Origin: Aquirufa lenticrescens
Lineage (GTDB): Bacteria > Bacteroidota > Bacteroidia > Cytophagales > Spirosomataceae
Assembly: GCF_019916085.1 (NCBI RefSeq)
Contig: NZ_CP049834.1
Coordinates: 1,874,501 to 1,938,500, forward strand
Length of the DNA: 64,000 bases
Reading direction: 5' to 3'
Part shown: positions 41,088 through 50,667 of the stretch, piece by piece
Numbering within the stretch: the first letter of the stretch is position 1
Layout of the letters: every line of letters begins with the position of its first letter
Translations under genes and position numbers: made by a program
Notes under the pieces: generated by a model
What the model was told of the DNA's origin: nothing
Database searches by the model: none
The model's input: the letters and a program-made list of their open reading frames with translations, nothing else

Positions 41088-43418
41088 ATGAAAAAAATCC
41101 TCTTATTCCTTTTACTTATAGGCTCTGCAGTCTATGGGCAAAATTTAAAACAAGAACTTTGGAATAAACCGTGGAAGGCTTCCTGGATTACGTATGCAGA
41201 AAATTCGGCGAACGCGTATAATTTAGTCGGTTTGAAAGACTACGGGGTTTATCGCTTTCAGCACAAAGTTCCATTGTTAGCGAAGCCATCCAAATGTATT
41301 ATTCACGTTTCGGGGGATAATCGCTATAAATTATATGTGAATGGGACCTGGGTTTCTGCAGGGCCTGCGAGGGGTGATCTGTATTTTTGGAACTTTGAGA
41401 CTATAGACATTGCCCCTTATTTGAAAGCGGGGGAGAATAAAATAGAGGCTTTGGTTTGGAACGAGGGGAAAGGGAAGTCTGAAGCCCAAATTTCTTACGC
41501 GACTGGATTTATTTTGCAGGCGGACGAGGAGGCTTTTGACGTTTTTAACACAAGTGTACGCTGGGAGGTGGCTAAAAATATAGGTGTTAGTCCGCTGGCC
41601 GTTCGTGTACCAGGTTATTATGTGGCAGGCGCAGGTGAATTACAGGAATATAGTAAAGGTTGGTCGCCTTTTATATCTTCGAAATCACTAGGTCCAGGAT
41701 TGACAAAAGGAGCCTCAATTGATGCTAAAGGCTGGATGCTCTATCCATCTGCGATTCCTTCTATGGAATTAAAATCACAAAGATTTGCAAATATTCGGAA
41801 AGGAGAGGGAGATTTGATTCATGGGAAAGCGCTTGTAGTGCCTGCAAATAGCTCGGTGGATCTTTGGATTGATCAAGGCGTTTTAACTAATGCCTATCCG
41901 CAATTAACTTTTAGCGGTGGTAAGGATGCCAAAATTGGCCTTACGTATGCGGAGGGACTTTACGAGAAGAAAGCCTTGAGTACAACCACGAAGAATGGGA
42001 ATCACAAAGGCAATCGGAATGAGATCGATAACAAATATTGGTTAGGACGTAAAGATAGCTTGATTGCTGATGGCGCAGACCATACGTTTGAATCGATGAC
42101 CTATCGTACGTTTCGCTATGTGCGTTTGACCGTAAAGACGGAAGCGGAGGCATTGACTTTACAGGATTTTAAGAGTGTATTTACAGGTTTTCCTTTTCAA
42201 GCAAAGGCATCTCTGAAAACGGATAATCCCCTGATTCCTCAATTATTGGACGTAGGTTTCCGCACCGCGCGTCTGTGTGCTATGGAAACCTATATGGATT
42301 GTCCCTATTACGAACAATTGCAGTACATCGGTGATGCACGGATACAGGCGCTTGTGAGTCTATACTATGCGGGCGATGAGCGCTTGGTTCGTCAGGCACT
42401 TGATCACATGGATCATTCGCGTATCGCGGAAGGGATTACATTAAGTCGTTATCCGACAGACTTGCACCAACAAATTCCGACGTTCTCCTTGTGGTACATT
42501 GGGATGTTGCACGATTATTTGCGTTACGGAAAAGACCCTCAATTTTTGAAGAATAAGTTAGCCGGGATGCGGGGTATTTTGGATTATTTTGCCCGTTTTG
42601 AAGGGAAAGATGGCACCTTGCAAAACATTCCGTATTGGACTTTCTCGGATTGGGTAAATGCGTGGCCACGGGGAATTGCTCCGGTGGGACCGTCGGGTCG
42701 TTCGGCGGTGATTGATTTTCAATATATGTGGGTGTTGCAAAATGCGGCGGAATTAGAAAGGTATTTTGGGTATCCAGAGATGGCGGCTAAATACGATGCG
42801 AAAGTGAAAGCGTTAAAGCCTGTCTTGAGCGCCTTGTATTGGGATGCCTCACGGGGTTTATATGCGGATAGCGAATTACATGATAAATATTCGCAGCATG
42901 CTAATTCGTTAGCGATTTTAGCCGGAATGCCGGCTGCCGGTGTGGCAGATAAATTGCTAGCTGATAAAAATATGGCTCAGGCGACGATCTATTTTAAGTA
43001 TTATCTGCATTTAGCTTTGGCCAAAGCAGGGAAAGGCAACGACTACTTGAAATGGCTTTCTATCTGGAAAGAAAACATAGACATGGGATTGACGACTTGG
43101 GCAGAAACCTCTGACATATCTACTTCTCGTTCTGATTGTCACGCCTGGGGTTCAAGTCCGAATATTGAATTCTTCCGTATTGTTTTGGGCGTAGATTCAG
43201 ATGCACCAGCTTTTGCTAAGGTGAAAATAGAACCTCATTTAGGTGAACTTTCGCAAGCAGAGGGTATTGTGCCGCATCCGCAGGGTGAAATCCAGGTACA
43301 GTACAAGCCGGGAAGCGCTTCAATTACATTACCGGGAACGGTAACTGGAAGATTTGTTTGGCAAGGAAAGAAATACCCATTAAGAGCTGGAAAAAATTTA
43401 TTGACTATCCCTAGGTAG
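41088..43418 (+). CDS. Exported alpha-L-rhamnosidase (GH78-type six-hairpin glycosidase)
   Basis: A Sec signal (MKKILLFLLLIGSAVYGQ) is followed by N-terminal beta-sandwich domains and a catalytic (alpha/alpha)6 barrel (about residues 380-690), with ETYMDCPYYEQLQYIGDAR, a typical GH78 segment holding acidic candidates, and a later TTWAETSDIS Glu motif. A short C-terminal beta domain follows (HPQGEIQVQY). It would release L-rhamnose from pectin, flavonoid or surface glycans in the periplasm or outside. It sits directly before the rhamnose catabolic genes, which supports the assignment. Confidence 0.86.
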   Translation: MKKILLFLLLIGSAVYGQNLKQELWNKPWKASWITYAENSANAYNLVGLKDYGVYRFQHKVPLLAKPSKCIIHVSGDNRYKLYVNGTWVSAGPARGDLYFWNFETIDIAPYLKAGENKIEALVWNEGKGKSEAQISYATGFILQADEEAFDVFNTSVRWEVAKNIGVSPLAVRVPGYYVAGAGELQEYSKGWSPFISSKSLGPGLTKGASIDAKGWMLYPSAIPSMELKSQRFANIRKGEGDLIHGKALVVPANSSVDLWIDQGVLTNAYPQLTFSGGKDAKIGLTYAEGLYEKKALSTTTKNGNHKGNRNEIDNKYWLGRKDSLIADGADHTFESMTYRTFRYVRLTVKTEAEALTLQDFKSVFTGFPFQAKASLKTDNPLIPQLLDVGFRTARLCAMETYMDCPYYEQLQYIGDARIQALVSLYYAGDERLVRQALDHMDHSRIAEGITLSRYPTDLHQQIPTFSLWYIGMLHDYLRYGKDPQFLKNKLAGMRGILDYFARFEGKDGTLQNIPYWTFSDWVNAWPRGIAPVGPSGRSAVIDFQYMWVLQNAAELERYFGYPEMAAKYDAKVKALKPVLSALYWDASRGLYADSELHDKYSQHANSLAILAGMPAAGVADKLLADKNMAQATIYFKYYLHLALAKAGKGNDYLKWLSIWKENIDMGLTTWAETSDISTSRSDCHAWGSSPNIEFFRIVLGVDSDAPAFAKVKIEPHLGELSQAEGIVPHPQGEIQVQYKPGSASITLPGTVTGRFVWQGKKYPLRAGKNLLTIPR

Positions 43419-43471
43419 GATAGGACGGTTAGCCGCTTTTACCTCTGTAGTTTTAAGAAAAAAATAGAACC

Positions 43472-45550
43472 ATGTACAAACACGTATCTTATCTCTGGGA
43501 CGACGCTAAAGCAGCGGCACTCGCAGGGAATGAAGTCCACTTATTCATCTACCGCTCGAATATTTTAGGGGCGGATTTACGCATCACGAATTATGGCGGG
43601 GGAAATACCTCGGTGAAATTGCAGGACAAAGACCCGTTAACAGGTTCTGAAACTGAGGTGATGTGGATCAAAGGTTCCGGTGGCGATATCGGTACTTTGA
43701 AAAAGTCAGGCTGCGCGGCCTTGTACGTGGATCGTTTACGTTCGTTGACGAATGTCTACCGTGGATTGGAACACGAAGATGAGATGGTGGAATTATTCAA
43801 TCATTGCATTTTTGATTTGTCGTCCAAAGCGCCTTCGATCGACACGCCTTTACACGGATTTTTACCTTTCAAGCACATTGATCACTTGCATCCTGATGCG
43901 GCCATTGCGATTGCGGCATCGAAAGATGGGGAGCAAATTACCAAAGACTTGTTCGGTGGATTAATTGGCTGGGTAGGCTGGCAACGTCCAGGCTTCGATT
44001 TAGGCTTGCAATTAAAGGCCTGTTTAGACGAAGCTGCTTCACGTGGTGTGCAATTGCGCGGCATCATGTTAGGCTCACATGGTTTATTTACTTGGGGTGA
44101 TACCTCTTATGAATGTTACGTCAATACATTAGAAGTCATTGAAAAATGTGCGGAATACATTGAATCGAAAACGGCCACTGTTTTCGGTGGTGCACGGATG
44201 TCTTCGTTCTCTGCGGAGGAGCGTGCTGCAAAGTCAGCCGAATTAGCGCCGGTATTACGTGGATTCTGTTCCTCTCACGTGCAAATGGTCGGACATTTCT
44301 CTGACGATGAGCGCGTATTGCAATTCATTAATTCGAATGATTTAGATCGTTTGGCACCATTAGGAACCTCTTGCCCGGATCACTTCTTGCGGACGAAAAT
44401 TTCGCCATTGGTCTTGGGTTCTGATGTTTCTGTGGAGGCCTTGACGCCCTTGTTCGAGGATTATCGCATCATGTACGGATCGTATTACGATTCCTGCAAG
44501 CATGCGAATTCTCCAGTGATGCGCGACCCGAATCCGGTCGTGATTTTATATCCGGGTGTGGGAATGTTTACGTTTGCCAAAGACAAACAAACCGCCCGCG
44601 TTGCCGCCGAGTTTTATACCAATGCCATCAATGTAATGCGTGGTGCGGAGGCGATTTCGTCGTACACATCCTTGCCACGTCAAGAAGCTTTTGATATTGA
44701 ATATTGGTTATTAGAGGAAGCTAAATTGCAGCGCATGCCAAAACCAAAAGCCTTATCTGGCCGTGTCGCATTTGTGACTGGATCAGGTGGTGGAATCGGA
44801 AAGGCGATTGCCAAAAAGATGGCTCAAGAGGGTGCCTGCGTGATTTTAAATGATGTAAACGCGGATCGTTTGGCGGAGGCCAAAGCAGAGTTTATTGGTT
44901 TATTCGGTAAAGATGTCGTTTCGACCGTGATTGCCGATGTAACGAATCAAGAGTCGATTGAAGCGGCGATGAAGCAAGCTTGCTTGGATTTTGGTGGTGT
45001 GGATCTGATTGTGAATAACGCAGGAATATCCATCTCGAAAGGGATTTTGGAACATACGCAGGCAGACTGGGATAAATTATATGACATTTTAGTGAAGGGA
45101 CAATACTTGGTTTCGCAGGCGGCGATTGCCGTGATGCGCAAGCAGGGATTAGGTGGTGATATTGTGAACATTGTTTCGAAAAATGCTTTTGTTGCAGGTC
45201 CGAATAACGTCGGTTACGGAAGTGCGAAAGCAGCGCAGGCACACATGACTCGTTTATTAGCCGCGGAATTAGGACCGGATCACATCCGGGTGAATACAGT
45301 AAATCCAGATGCGGTGATCGCGGATTCCAATATTTGGGCAGGTGGATGGGCTGAAGGTCGCGCGAAAGCCTATGGCATCACCGTGGCTGAATTGCCAGCT
45401 TATTACGCTAAAAGAACCTTATTAAATGAATCTATTTTGCCGGATGATATAGCAAACGCGTGTTTCGCATTCGTGGGTGGCTTATTGAATAAGTCGACTG
45501 GAAATGCGCTAAACGTGGATGGTGGTGTAGCCGCAGGATTTTTAAGATAA
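43472..45550 (+). CDS. rhaEW: Bifunctional rhamnulose-1-phosphate aldolase / lactaldehyde dehydrogenase
   Basis: Residues 1 to about 420 form a class II aldolase: TPLHGFLPFKHIDHLHPDA gives the zinc-ligand HxDHxH pattern, and SHGLFTWG is another ligand region. Residues about 430-692 are a short-chain dehydrogenase with VTGSGGGIGKAIA (NAD site), NNAG and a Ser/Tyr/Lys site in YGSAKAAQAHM. This two-domain layout matches the RhaEW enzyme, which splits rhamnulose-1-phosphate to DHAP and L-lactaldehyde and oxidises the latter to L-lactate. It overlaps the isomerase gene by one base (TAATG). No monofunctional aldolase is nearby. Confidence 0.9.
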   Translation: MYKHVSYLWDDAKAAALAGNEVHLFIYRSNILGADLRITNYGGGNTSVKLQDKDPLTGSETEVMWIKGSGGDIGTLKKSGCAALYVDRLRSLTNVYRGLEHEDEMVELFNHCIFDLSSKAPSIDTPLHGFLPFKHIDHLHPDAAIAIAASKDGEQITKDLFGGLIGWVGWQRPGFDLGLQLKACLDEAASRGVQLRGIMLGSHGLFTWGDTSYECYVNTLEVIEKCAEYIESKTATVFGGARMSSFSAEERAAKSAELAPVLRGFCSSHVQMVGHFSDDERVLQFINSNDLDRLAPLGTSCPDHFLRTKISPLVLGSDVSVEALTPLFEDYRIMYGSYYDSCKHANSPVMRDPNPVVILYPGVGMFTFAKDKQTARVAAEFYTNAINVMRGAEAISSYTSLPRQEAFDIEYWLLEEAKLQRMPKPKALSGRVAFVTGSGGGIGKAIAKKMAQEGACVILNDVNADRLAEAKAEFIGLFGKDVVSTVIADVTNQESIEAAMKQACLDFGGVDLIVNNAGISISKGILEHTQADWDKLYDILVKGQYLVSQAAIAVMRKQGLGGDIVNIVSKNAFVAGPNNVGYGSAKAAQAHMTRLLAAELGPDHIRVNTVNPDAVIADSNIWAGGWAEGRAKAYGITVAELPAYYAKRTLLNESILPDDIANACFAFVGGLLNKSTGNALNVDGGVAAGFLR

Positions 45551-46818
45551 TGATGACTATGAATATTTCGAACCATAACGAAGCCTTATTGGCTGGGCAT
45601 ACCCGCCGATTGGATTTCTTGAAATCCGAGGTGAACTTGCCAGCCGGCATTTTGCAGAAATTAAAAGATTTTCAAATCGCGATTCCCTCTTGGGCCTTAG
45701 GCACGGGAGGAACCCGTTTTGGTCGCTTCTCCGGCGGAGGCGAACCGCGTAATTTGGAAGAGAAAATCGCTGATGTGGGTTTATTGCACGCCCTGAATCA
45801 GTCATCCGGCGCGATTTCGTTGCACATTCCCTGGGATATCCCTACGGATCCTGCGGCGATTCGTAATCTGGCAGTCCAACACGGTTTGGCATTCGATGCC
45901 GTGAACTCCAATACTTTTCAAGATCAAGCGGATCAAGCGCATTCCTATAAATTCGGATCCTTGCAACACGTTTCTGCAGCGACTCGGAAACAGGCGATTG
46001 ATCACAATATTGAGGTAATTAAGCATGGAGTTTCGCTCGGTTCAAAAGCCTTAACTGTTTGGTTATCTGATGGATCTTGTTTTCCAGGTCAGTTGAATTT
46101 CCGTCACGCCTATGAGCGCACGGTGGATAGTTTGCGGGAGATTTATGCGGCGCTACCTGCCGACTGGTCTTTGTATTTGGAATACAAAGCCTACGAGCCG
46201 AACTTCTATTCGACGACTGTGGGTGACTGGGGTGCGTCGTATTCAATGGTGAATAAATTAGGGCCACAAGCAAAGACTTTGGTGGATTTAGGACACCATT
46301 TACCGAATGCGAACATCGAGCAAATCGTTTCGATCTTGTTGATGGAGGGTAAATTAGGCGGTTTCCACTTTAACGATTCGAAATATGGCGATGATGATTT
46401 GACGGCTGGGTCAATCAAACCATACCAATTGTTCTTAATCTTCAATGAATTAGTGGACGGGATGGACGCAAAAGGAATGAATCATGCCAAAGACCTAGGT
46501 TGGATGATCGACGCCTCACACAACGTAAAAGATCCCTTAGAAGATTTATTGCAATCGGTGGAGGCAATTCAAATCGCCTATGCACAGGCATTATTGGTGG
46601 ACCGCGCGGCCTTAGAGGCAGCACGCGAATCGAATGATGTGGTGCGTTGCCAAGAGATTTTACAGGCTGTGTTTCGTACGGATGTGCGGGCATTAGTGGC
46701 ACAGGCTCGTTTGGAATTAGGCGGAGCATTAGATCCGATCGCCCTATTCCGTCAGGAGAAAATGCGGGAACAACTTATCAAGTCTCGCGGTGCAAAAACA
46801 GTAGCGACTGGATTGTAA
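45550..46818 (+). CDS. rhaI: L-rhamnose isomerase (RhaI type)
   Basis: This enzyme converts L-rhamnose to L-rhamnulose. The 422-residue TIM-barrel protein has LTVWLSDGSCFPGQLNF, TLVDLGHHLPNANIEQI (metal-site Asp/His) and GFHFNDSKYGDDDL, matching the RhaI group of Bacillus and Pseudomonas rather than E. coli RhaA. There is no signal peptide. It lies between the aldolase/dehydrogenase and the kinase gene, with a one-base overlap and a one-base gap, which supports rhamnose as substrate. Confidence 0.9.
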   Translation: MMTMNISNHNEALLAGHTRRLDFLKSEVNLPAGILQKLKDFQIAIPSWALGTGGTRFGRFSGGGEPRNLEEKIADVGLLHALNQSSGAISLHIPWDIPTDPAAIRNLAVQHGLAFDAVNSNTFQDQADQAHSYKFGSLQHVSAATRKQAIDHNIEVIKHGVSLGSKALTVWLSDGSCFPGQLNFRHAYERTVDSLREIYAALPADWSLYLEYKAYEPNFYSTTVGDWGASYSMVNKLGPQAKTLVDLGHHLPNANIEQIVSILLMEGKLGGFHFNDSKYGDDDLTAGSIKPYQLFLIFNELVDGMDAKGMNHAKDLGWMIDASHNVKDPLEDLLQSVEAIQIAYAQALLVDRAALEAARESNDVVRCQEILQAVFRTDVRALVAQARLELGGALDPIALFRQEKMREQLIKSRGAKTVATGL

Positions 46819-46819
46819 T

Positions 46820-48103
46820 ATGAGCGTTAAAACACCTGTCATCGCGGTATTTGACATCGGAAAGACGAATAAAAAGGTCTTTCTGTGGGATACTTCGTTT
46901 CAGATTGTGTTTGAGAAACAACAGCATTTTGCAGAGATTGTAGATGAGGATGGATTTCCTTGCGAGGATTTGCCGGCACTTCAAAAATGGATTGTTTCCA
47001 CGTTTACAGAACTTTGCCAAATGCCAGAATTTGAGCTCATCGGCTTGAATTTTTCTGCCTATGGCGCTTCGTTTGTATATGTGGATCGAACGGGGGAGCC
47101 GGTGGCGCCCTTGTATAATTATCTAAAACCTATTGCAGAGCCTTTTCCCTATGCAGATTTTGGAGGGGAGGCGGAATTTGCGCGCAAAACGGCATCACCC
47201 ATTTTAGGGAATTTGAATTCTGGATTGCAGGTGTATGCGGCTCGTTCAAAGCCTTTTTGGTCGGAGGTGTTCAAAGCCTTTCATTTTCCTAATTACCTCG
47301 CATCCCTATTTACGGGAAGATTTTTATCTGAGATTACCTCCATCGGTTGCCACACCGCTTTATGGGATTTTGACAAGGGGCAATACCATCCTTGGGTCTC
47401 AGCTATTGAAGATAAACTACCTCCAATAGCCAGCGAGTCTAGTATGGAAATGGATGGAATAAATTACGGGTTCGGCCTACATGATTCCTCTGCAGCTTTA
47501 GTACCTTATTTGCGCACGGTTTCGGATGAATTTGTACTATTATCCACGGGGACTTGGTGCATTGCTATGCATCCGTTCAATGAATCGCCCTTGACAGCCG
47601 AAGAATTAGCGAATGATGTCTTATGTTATCTGCAGCCCAATGGAAAACCTGTGAAGGCATCTCGCTTATTTGGAGGGCATTTTCATGAGGAGCAGGTGGC
47701 TATGATGGAGCAGCATTTTGGCGGATCATTTAAAGATTTGAAATTTTCAGACGAAGTGTTTGAATTAAAATCGAAAGCTTCTTCCGTTTTCGAATGTGCC
47801 TTCTCTTCGCGAAATTTAACTGATTTTACAGATTTGGCTTCGGCTTATGATCAATTCATGGTAGATTTAGTAGGCCAACAAATCTATAGTTTGAATTTGT
47901 TGCTGAAAGAGGCACCGGTCAAACAATTGCTTGTCGATGGCGGTTTTAGTAAAAACGAATGGTATATGCGCTTGTTGGCACATGCCTTCCCCGAAATAGA
48001 AGTGTATGCCGCAGAAGTGGCACAAGCCAGTGCTTTAGGGGCTGCTTTACTAGTTTACGAAGGGGAATTACCCCAAAATTTAATTCAATTGAAACGATAT
48101 TAG
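46820..48103 (+). CDS. rhaB: Rhamnulokinase, FGGY carbohydrate kinase
   Basis: FGGY kinases phosphorylate sugars with ATP. The first phosphate-binding motif is FDIGKTNKKVFLWD, and the second half has LLSTGTWCIAMHPFNESPL and QLLVDGGFSKNEWY (adenosine site). The C terminus is normal for the family (427 residues). Sequence alone gives the family; position between rhaI and lutA makes rhamnulose the likely substrate. It begins one base after rhaI, and lutA starts one base after its stop. Confidence 0.87.
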   Translation: MSVKTPVIAVFDIGKTNKKVFLWDTSFQIVFEKQQHFAEIVDEDGFPCEDLPALQKWIVSTFTELCQMPEFELIGLNFSAYGASFVYVDRTGEPVAPLYNYLKPIAEPFPYADFGGEAEFARKTASPILGNLNSGLQVYAARSKPFWSEVFKAFHFPNYLASLFTGRFLSEITSIGCHTALWDFDKGQYHPWVSAIEDKLPPIASESSMEMDGINYGFGLHDSSAALVPYLRTVSDEFVLLSTGTWCIAMHPFNESPLTAEELANDVLCYLQPNGKPVKASRLFGGHFHEEQVAMMEQHFGGSFKDLKFSDEVFELKSKASSVFECAFSSRNLTDFTDLASAYDQFMVDLVGQQIYSLNLLLKEAPVKQLLVDGGFSKNEWYMRLLAHAFPEIEVYAAEVAQASALGAALLVYEGELPQNLIQLKRY

Positions 48104-48104
48104 G

Positions 48105-48818
48105 ATGCGCGTTGCCCTGTTTGTTCCATGTTACATTGACCAATTCTATCCGCAAGTAGCGGTGGCGAGTTTGGAATTGTTGGAAAAATTGGGTTGCGAG
48201 GTTATCGTTCCTACTGACCAAACTTGTTGTGGCCAACCGATGGCCAATTCCGGTTTTGCGTCAACGACGGAAGGTTGCGATGCGAATTTTACACATAATT
48301 TTGCCGGTTTTGATTACATCGTAGGACCTTCGGGTTCATGTGTGTTGCATTTGAAAGAGCATCATCCATCGGAGAAAATACGGAATTCGGTGTATGAGAT
48401 TTGTGAGTTTTTAACGGATATTTTGAAGATCTCGAGCTTGTCAGCTAAATTTCCACACCGGGTCGGATTACATCAAAGCTGCCACGGACAGCGCGGTTTG
48501 CGTTTAAGCTCGATGACAGAGCGCAATGAAAAACCCTTTTCTAAGTTAGAAGATCTACTGGGACTCGTGGAAGGTGTTGAAATTTTAAAACCTGAACGAG
48601 CAGATGAATGCTGTGGTTTCGGTGGAACCTTCTGCGTAACGGAAGAAGCTGTTTCCGTGAAAATGGGAGTGGATCGAATTAAAGAACACGACGTGAATGC
48701 GGTAGAATATATCGTAGGTGCGGATACTTCATGCTTGATGCACATGGAAGGGATTTTGCGTCGCCAAGGTTCCAAAGTTCAGGTAATACATATAGTTGAA
48801 ATATTAAATCATGAGTAG
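48105..48818 (+). CDS. lutA: L-lactate utilisation protein LutA (Fe-S, CCG domains)
   Basis: The 237-residue protein has two Cys-rich CCG modules, TDQTCCGQPMANSG and ERADECCGFGGTFC, each expected to bind an iron-sulfur cluster. LutABC oxidises L-lactate to pyruvate, passing electrons to the membrane pool. It is complete and starts one base after rhaB; it overlaps lutB by 8 bases. In this place it would take L-lactate made by the rhamnose pathway. Confidence 0.92.
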   Translation: MRVALFVPCYIDQFYPQVAVASLELLEKLGCEVIVPTDQTCCGQPMANSGFASTTEGCDANFTHNFAGFDYIVGPSGSCVLHLKEHHPSEKIRNSVYEICEFLTDILKISSLSAKFPHRVGLHQSCHGQRGLRLSSMTERNEKPFSKLEDLLGLVEGVEILKPERADECCGFGGTFCVTEEAVSVKMGVDRIKEHDVNAVEYIVGADTSCLMHMEGILRRQGSKVQVIHIVEILNHE

Positions 48819-50154
48819 CCACGCTGAAGCTTCGGAGAAATTTATTGCGGATGCTGAGCGGACCGACTGGCATGATGAGACCTTGTGGTTTGTCCGCGAA
48901 AAACGCGATATGGCATCGAAGGTTTTACCTGAATGGGAAGCGCTTCGTGAACATGCCTCCCAAATCAAAGATCATACCCTAGCAAATTTAGGCAGCTATT
49001 TGCAAGCCTTCGAAGCGAAAGCGCAAGCAAATGGAATTAAAGTGCATTGGGCTAAAGATGCGGCAGAACATAATGCGATTGTTCACCAGATAATTGCCGA
49101 TCAAGGTTCTAAAATCTTGGTGAAGAGTAAATCGATGCTAACGGAGGAATGCCACCTCAATGATTATTTGGCAAAAAAAGGTATCGAAGTTGTAGATACC
49201 GATTTAGGTGAACGCATTGTTCAATTCAGAAAGGAAGCGCCAAGTCACATTGTTTTGCCTGCGATTCATCTGAAAAAAGAGGATGTAGGGGAGACGTTCC
49301 ATCAGCATTTAGGAACGCCAAAGGGCAATAAAGATCCCCAATTTCTAACAGAGGCCGCTCGCCAACATTTGCGTGGGCATTTTCTAGCCTCTGAAGTGGC
49401 CATCACCGGAGTGAACTTCGCTATTGCAGAAACAGGTGAATTTGTGGTTTGCACGAATGAAGGAAATGCGGACATGGGGGCACATTTAGCCAAAGTCCAC
49501 ATCGCTTGTATGGGGATCGAAAAGATTATCCCGAAAAGAGAGGATCTAGCCGTGTTTTTGCGTTTGCTAGCTAGAAGTGCTACAGGGCAATTGATCACGA
49601 CCTATTCCTCCCATTTTCATAAACCACGCGAAGGACAAGAGATGCACATCGTCTTGTTAGACAATGGTCGCACACGTCAGCTCGCTGACCCGAAATACAA
49701 GAATTCATTGAAATGCATCCGCTGCGCGGCGTGCTTTAACACCTGTCCAGTATACAGAAGAAGTGGGGGACATAGTTATCATCAACCAGTGGCTGGACCG
49801 ATTGGCTCCATTTTAGCGCCAAATATTGACAAGAAGGCCAATGCAGATTTGCCTTTTGCTTCCACGCTTTGTGGTTCTTGTTCGAATGTTTGTCCGGTAA
49901 AGATTAATATCCACGAGCAATTGTGGTTTTGGCGTCAAGACTTGATGGCGGCTGGATTAGCTCCAGTAGGCAAAACGATAGGCATGAAGCTGATGGCGTT
50001 CACCTTTGCCCATCCTGCGATTTATCGAATAGGAGGGTCGCTACTGCGGAGATTTGCGTCCCTATTAAATACAAGATTAAATCCTTGGTACAAACAGCGG
50101 GAAATGCCAGAAGCACCCAAGGAAAGTTTTCAAGAATGGTATAAGAAACGATGA
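48811..50154 (+). CDS. lutB: L-lactate utilisation protein LutB (Fe-S)
   Basis: The central part is an LUD-type domain (TEECHLNDYL, DTDLGERIVQ, ITGVNFAIAETGEFVV). Two ferredoxin-like cluster motifs follow, CIRCAACFNTCPVYR and CGSCSNVCPVKIN, giving eight ligand Cys for two 4Fe-4S clusters. Length (447) is normal. It is translationally coupled with lutA (8-base overlap) and lutC (4-base overlap). Confidence 0.94.
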   Translation: MSSHAEASEKFIADAERTDWHDETLWFVREKRDMASKVLPEWEALREHASQIKDHTLANLGSYLQAFEAKAQANGIKVHWAKDAAEHNAIVHQIIADQGSKILVKSKSMLTEECHLNDYLAKKGIEVVDTDLGERIVQFRKEAPSHIVLPAIHLKKEDVGETFHQHLGTPKGNKDPQFLTEAARQHLRGHFLASEVAITGVNFAIAETGEFVVCTNEGNADMGAHLAKVHIACMGIEKIIPKREDLAVFLRLLARSATGQLITTYSSHFHKPREGQEMHIVLLDNGRTRQLADPKYKNSLKCIRCAACFNTCPVYRRSGGHSYHQPVAGPIGSILAPNIDKKANADLPFASTLCGSCSNVCPVKINIHEQLWFWRQDLMAAGLAPVGKTIGMKLMAFTFAHPAIYRIGGSLLRRFASLLNTRLNPWYKQREMPEAPKESFQEWYKKR

Positions 50155-50648
50155 GCGTAAGAGAAGAAATATTGGGGAAAATTCAAGCTCAAAGCGAAAT
50201 GAAACATCCGGGAATTTTTCAAGGAGCTTCTGTGGATTTTGATTTCAAAGCTTCTTTGGAGGTGGTAGGAGCGCGTGTTTTGACCGCCGAAGCATTGGAA
50301 ATCGAATTTCCAAGTAGGCGTAGATATGACAAAACCTTAGATGGTTTGAGTTTAGCCGAAGTGGAAGTATTAGAAATCGATGGCGAATTTGGAGTTGCGG
50401 AAAATGGGGCGATTTGGTTGACGGAAGAAGCGTTGCCGCATCGCGTGGCGCCGTTCATTTGCCAACATTTAGTGATCAACGTTTCTAAAATAGTTCCGAA
50501 TATGCACGCCGCTTATGAAGAATTAAAAATGCCAAACTCGAGTTTTGGTTTATTTTTAGCCGGTCCATCTAAGACCGCGGATATTGAGCAATCGCTCGTG
50601 ATTGGGGCACATGGCGCTCGGAGTTTAACCGTGGTAATTCGGGCTTAA
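50151..50648 (+). CDS. lutC: L-lactate utilisation protein LutC (LUD domain)
   Basis: The 165-residue protein is a single LUD domain (VLEIDGEFGVAENGAIWLTEE, then broken at the central FGVAENGAIW motif, followed by PHRVAPFICQHLVINV and a C-terminal GAHGARSLTVVIRA). It is somewhat short compared with B. subtilis LutC (about 240 residues), so the N-terminal part is reduced. It is the last gene of the rhamnose-lactate run. Confidence 0.9.
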   Translation: MSVREEILGKIQAQSEMKHPGIFQGASVDFDFKASLEVVGARVLTAEALEIEFPSRRRYDKTLDGLSLAEVEVLEIDGEFGVAENGAIWLTEEALPHRVAPFICQHLVINVSKIVPNMHAAYEELKMPNSSFGLFLAGPSKTADIEQSLVIGAHGARSLTVVIRA

Positions 50649-50653
50649 TTTTG

Positions 50654-50661
50654 TATTTTTG
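50654..50661 (+). promoter_or_regulatory. -7 box abutting the glucosaminidase-like gene start
   Basis: TATTTTTG matches TAnnTTTG and ends 6 bases before ATG 50668, hinting at a very short leader. A weak GTG lies at the right -33 distance (20 bases). It supports separate transcription of the O-acylation block from the lut genes and the ATG rather than the in-frame TTG at 50659. Confidence 0.4.
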
Positions 50662-50667
50662 CTTCGT

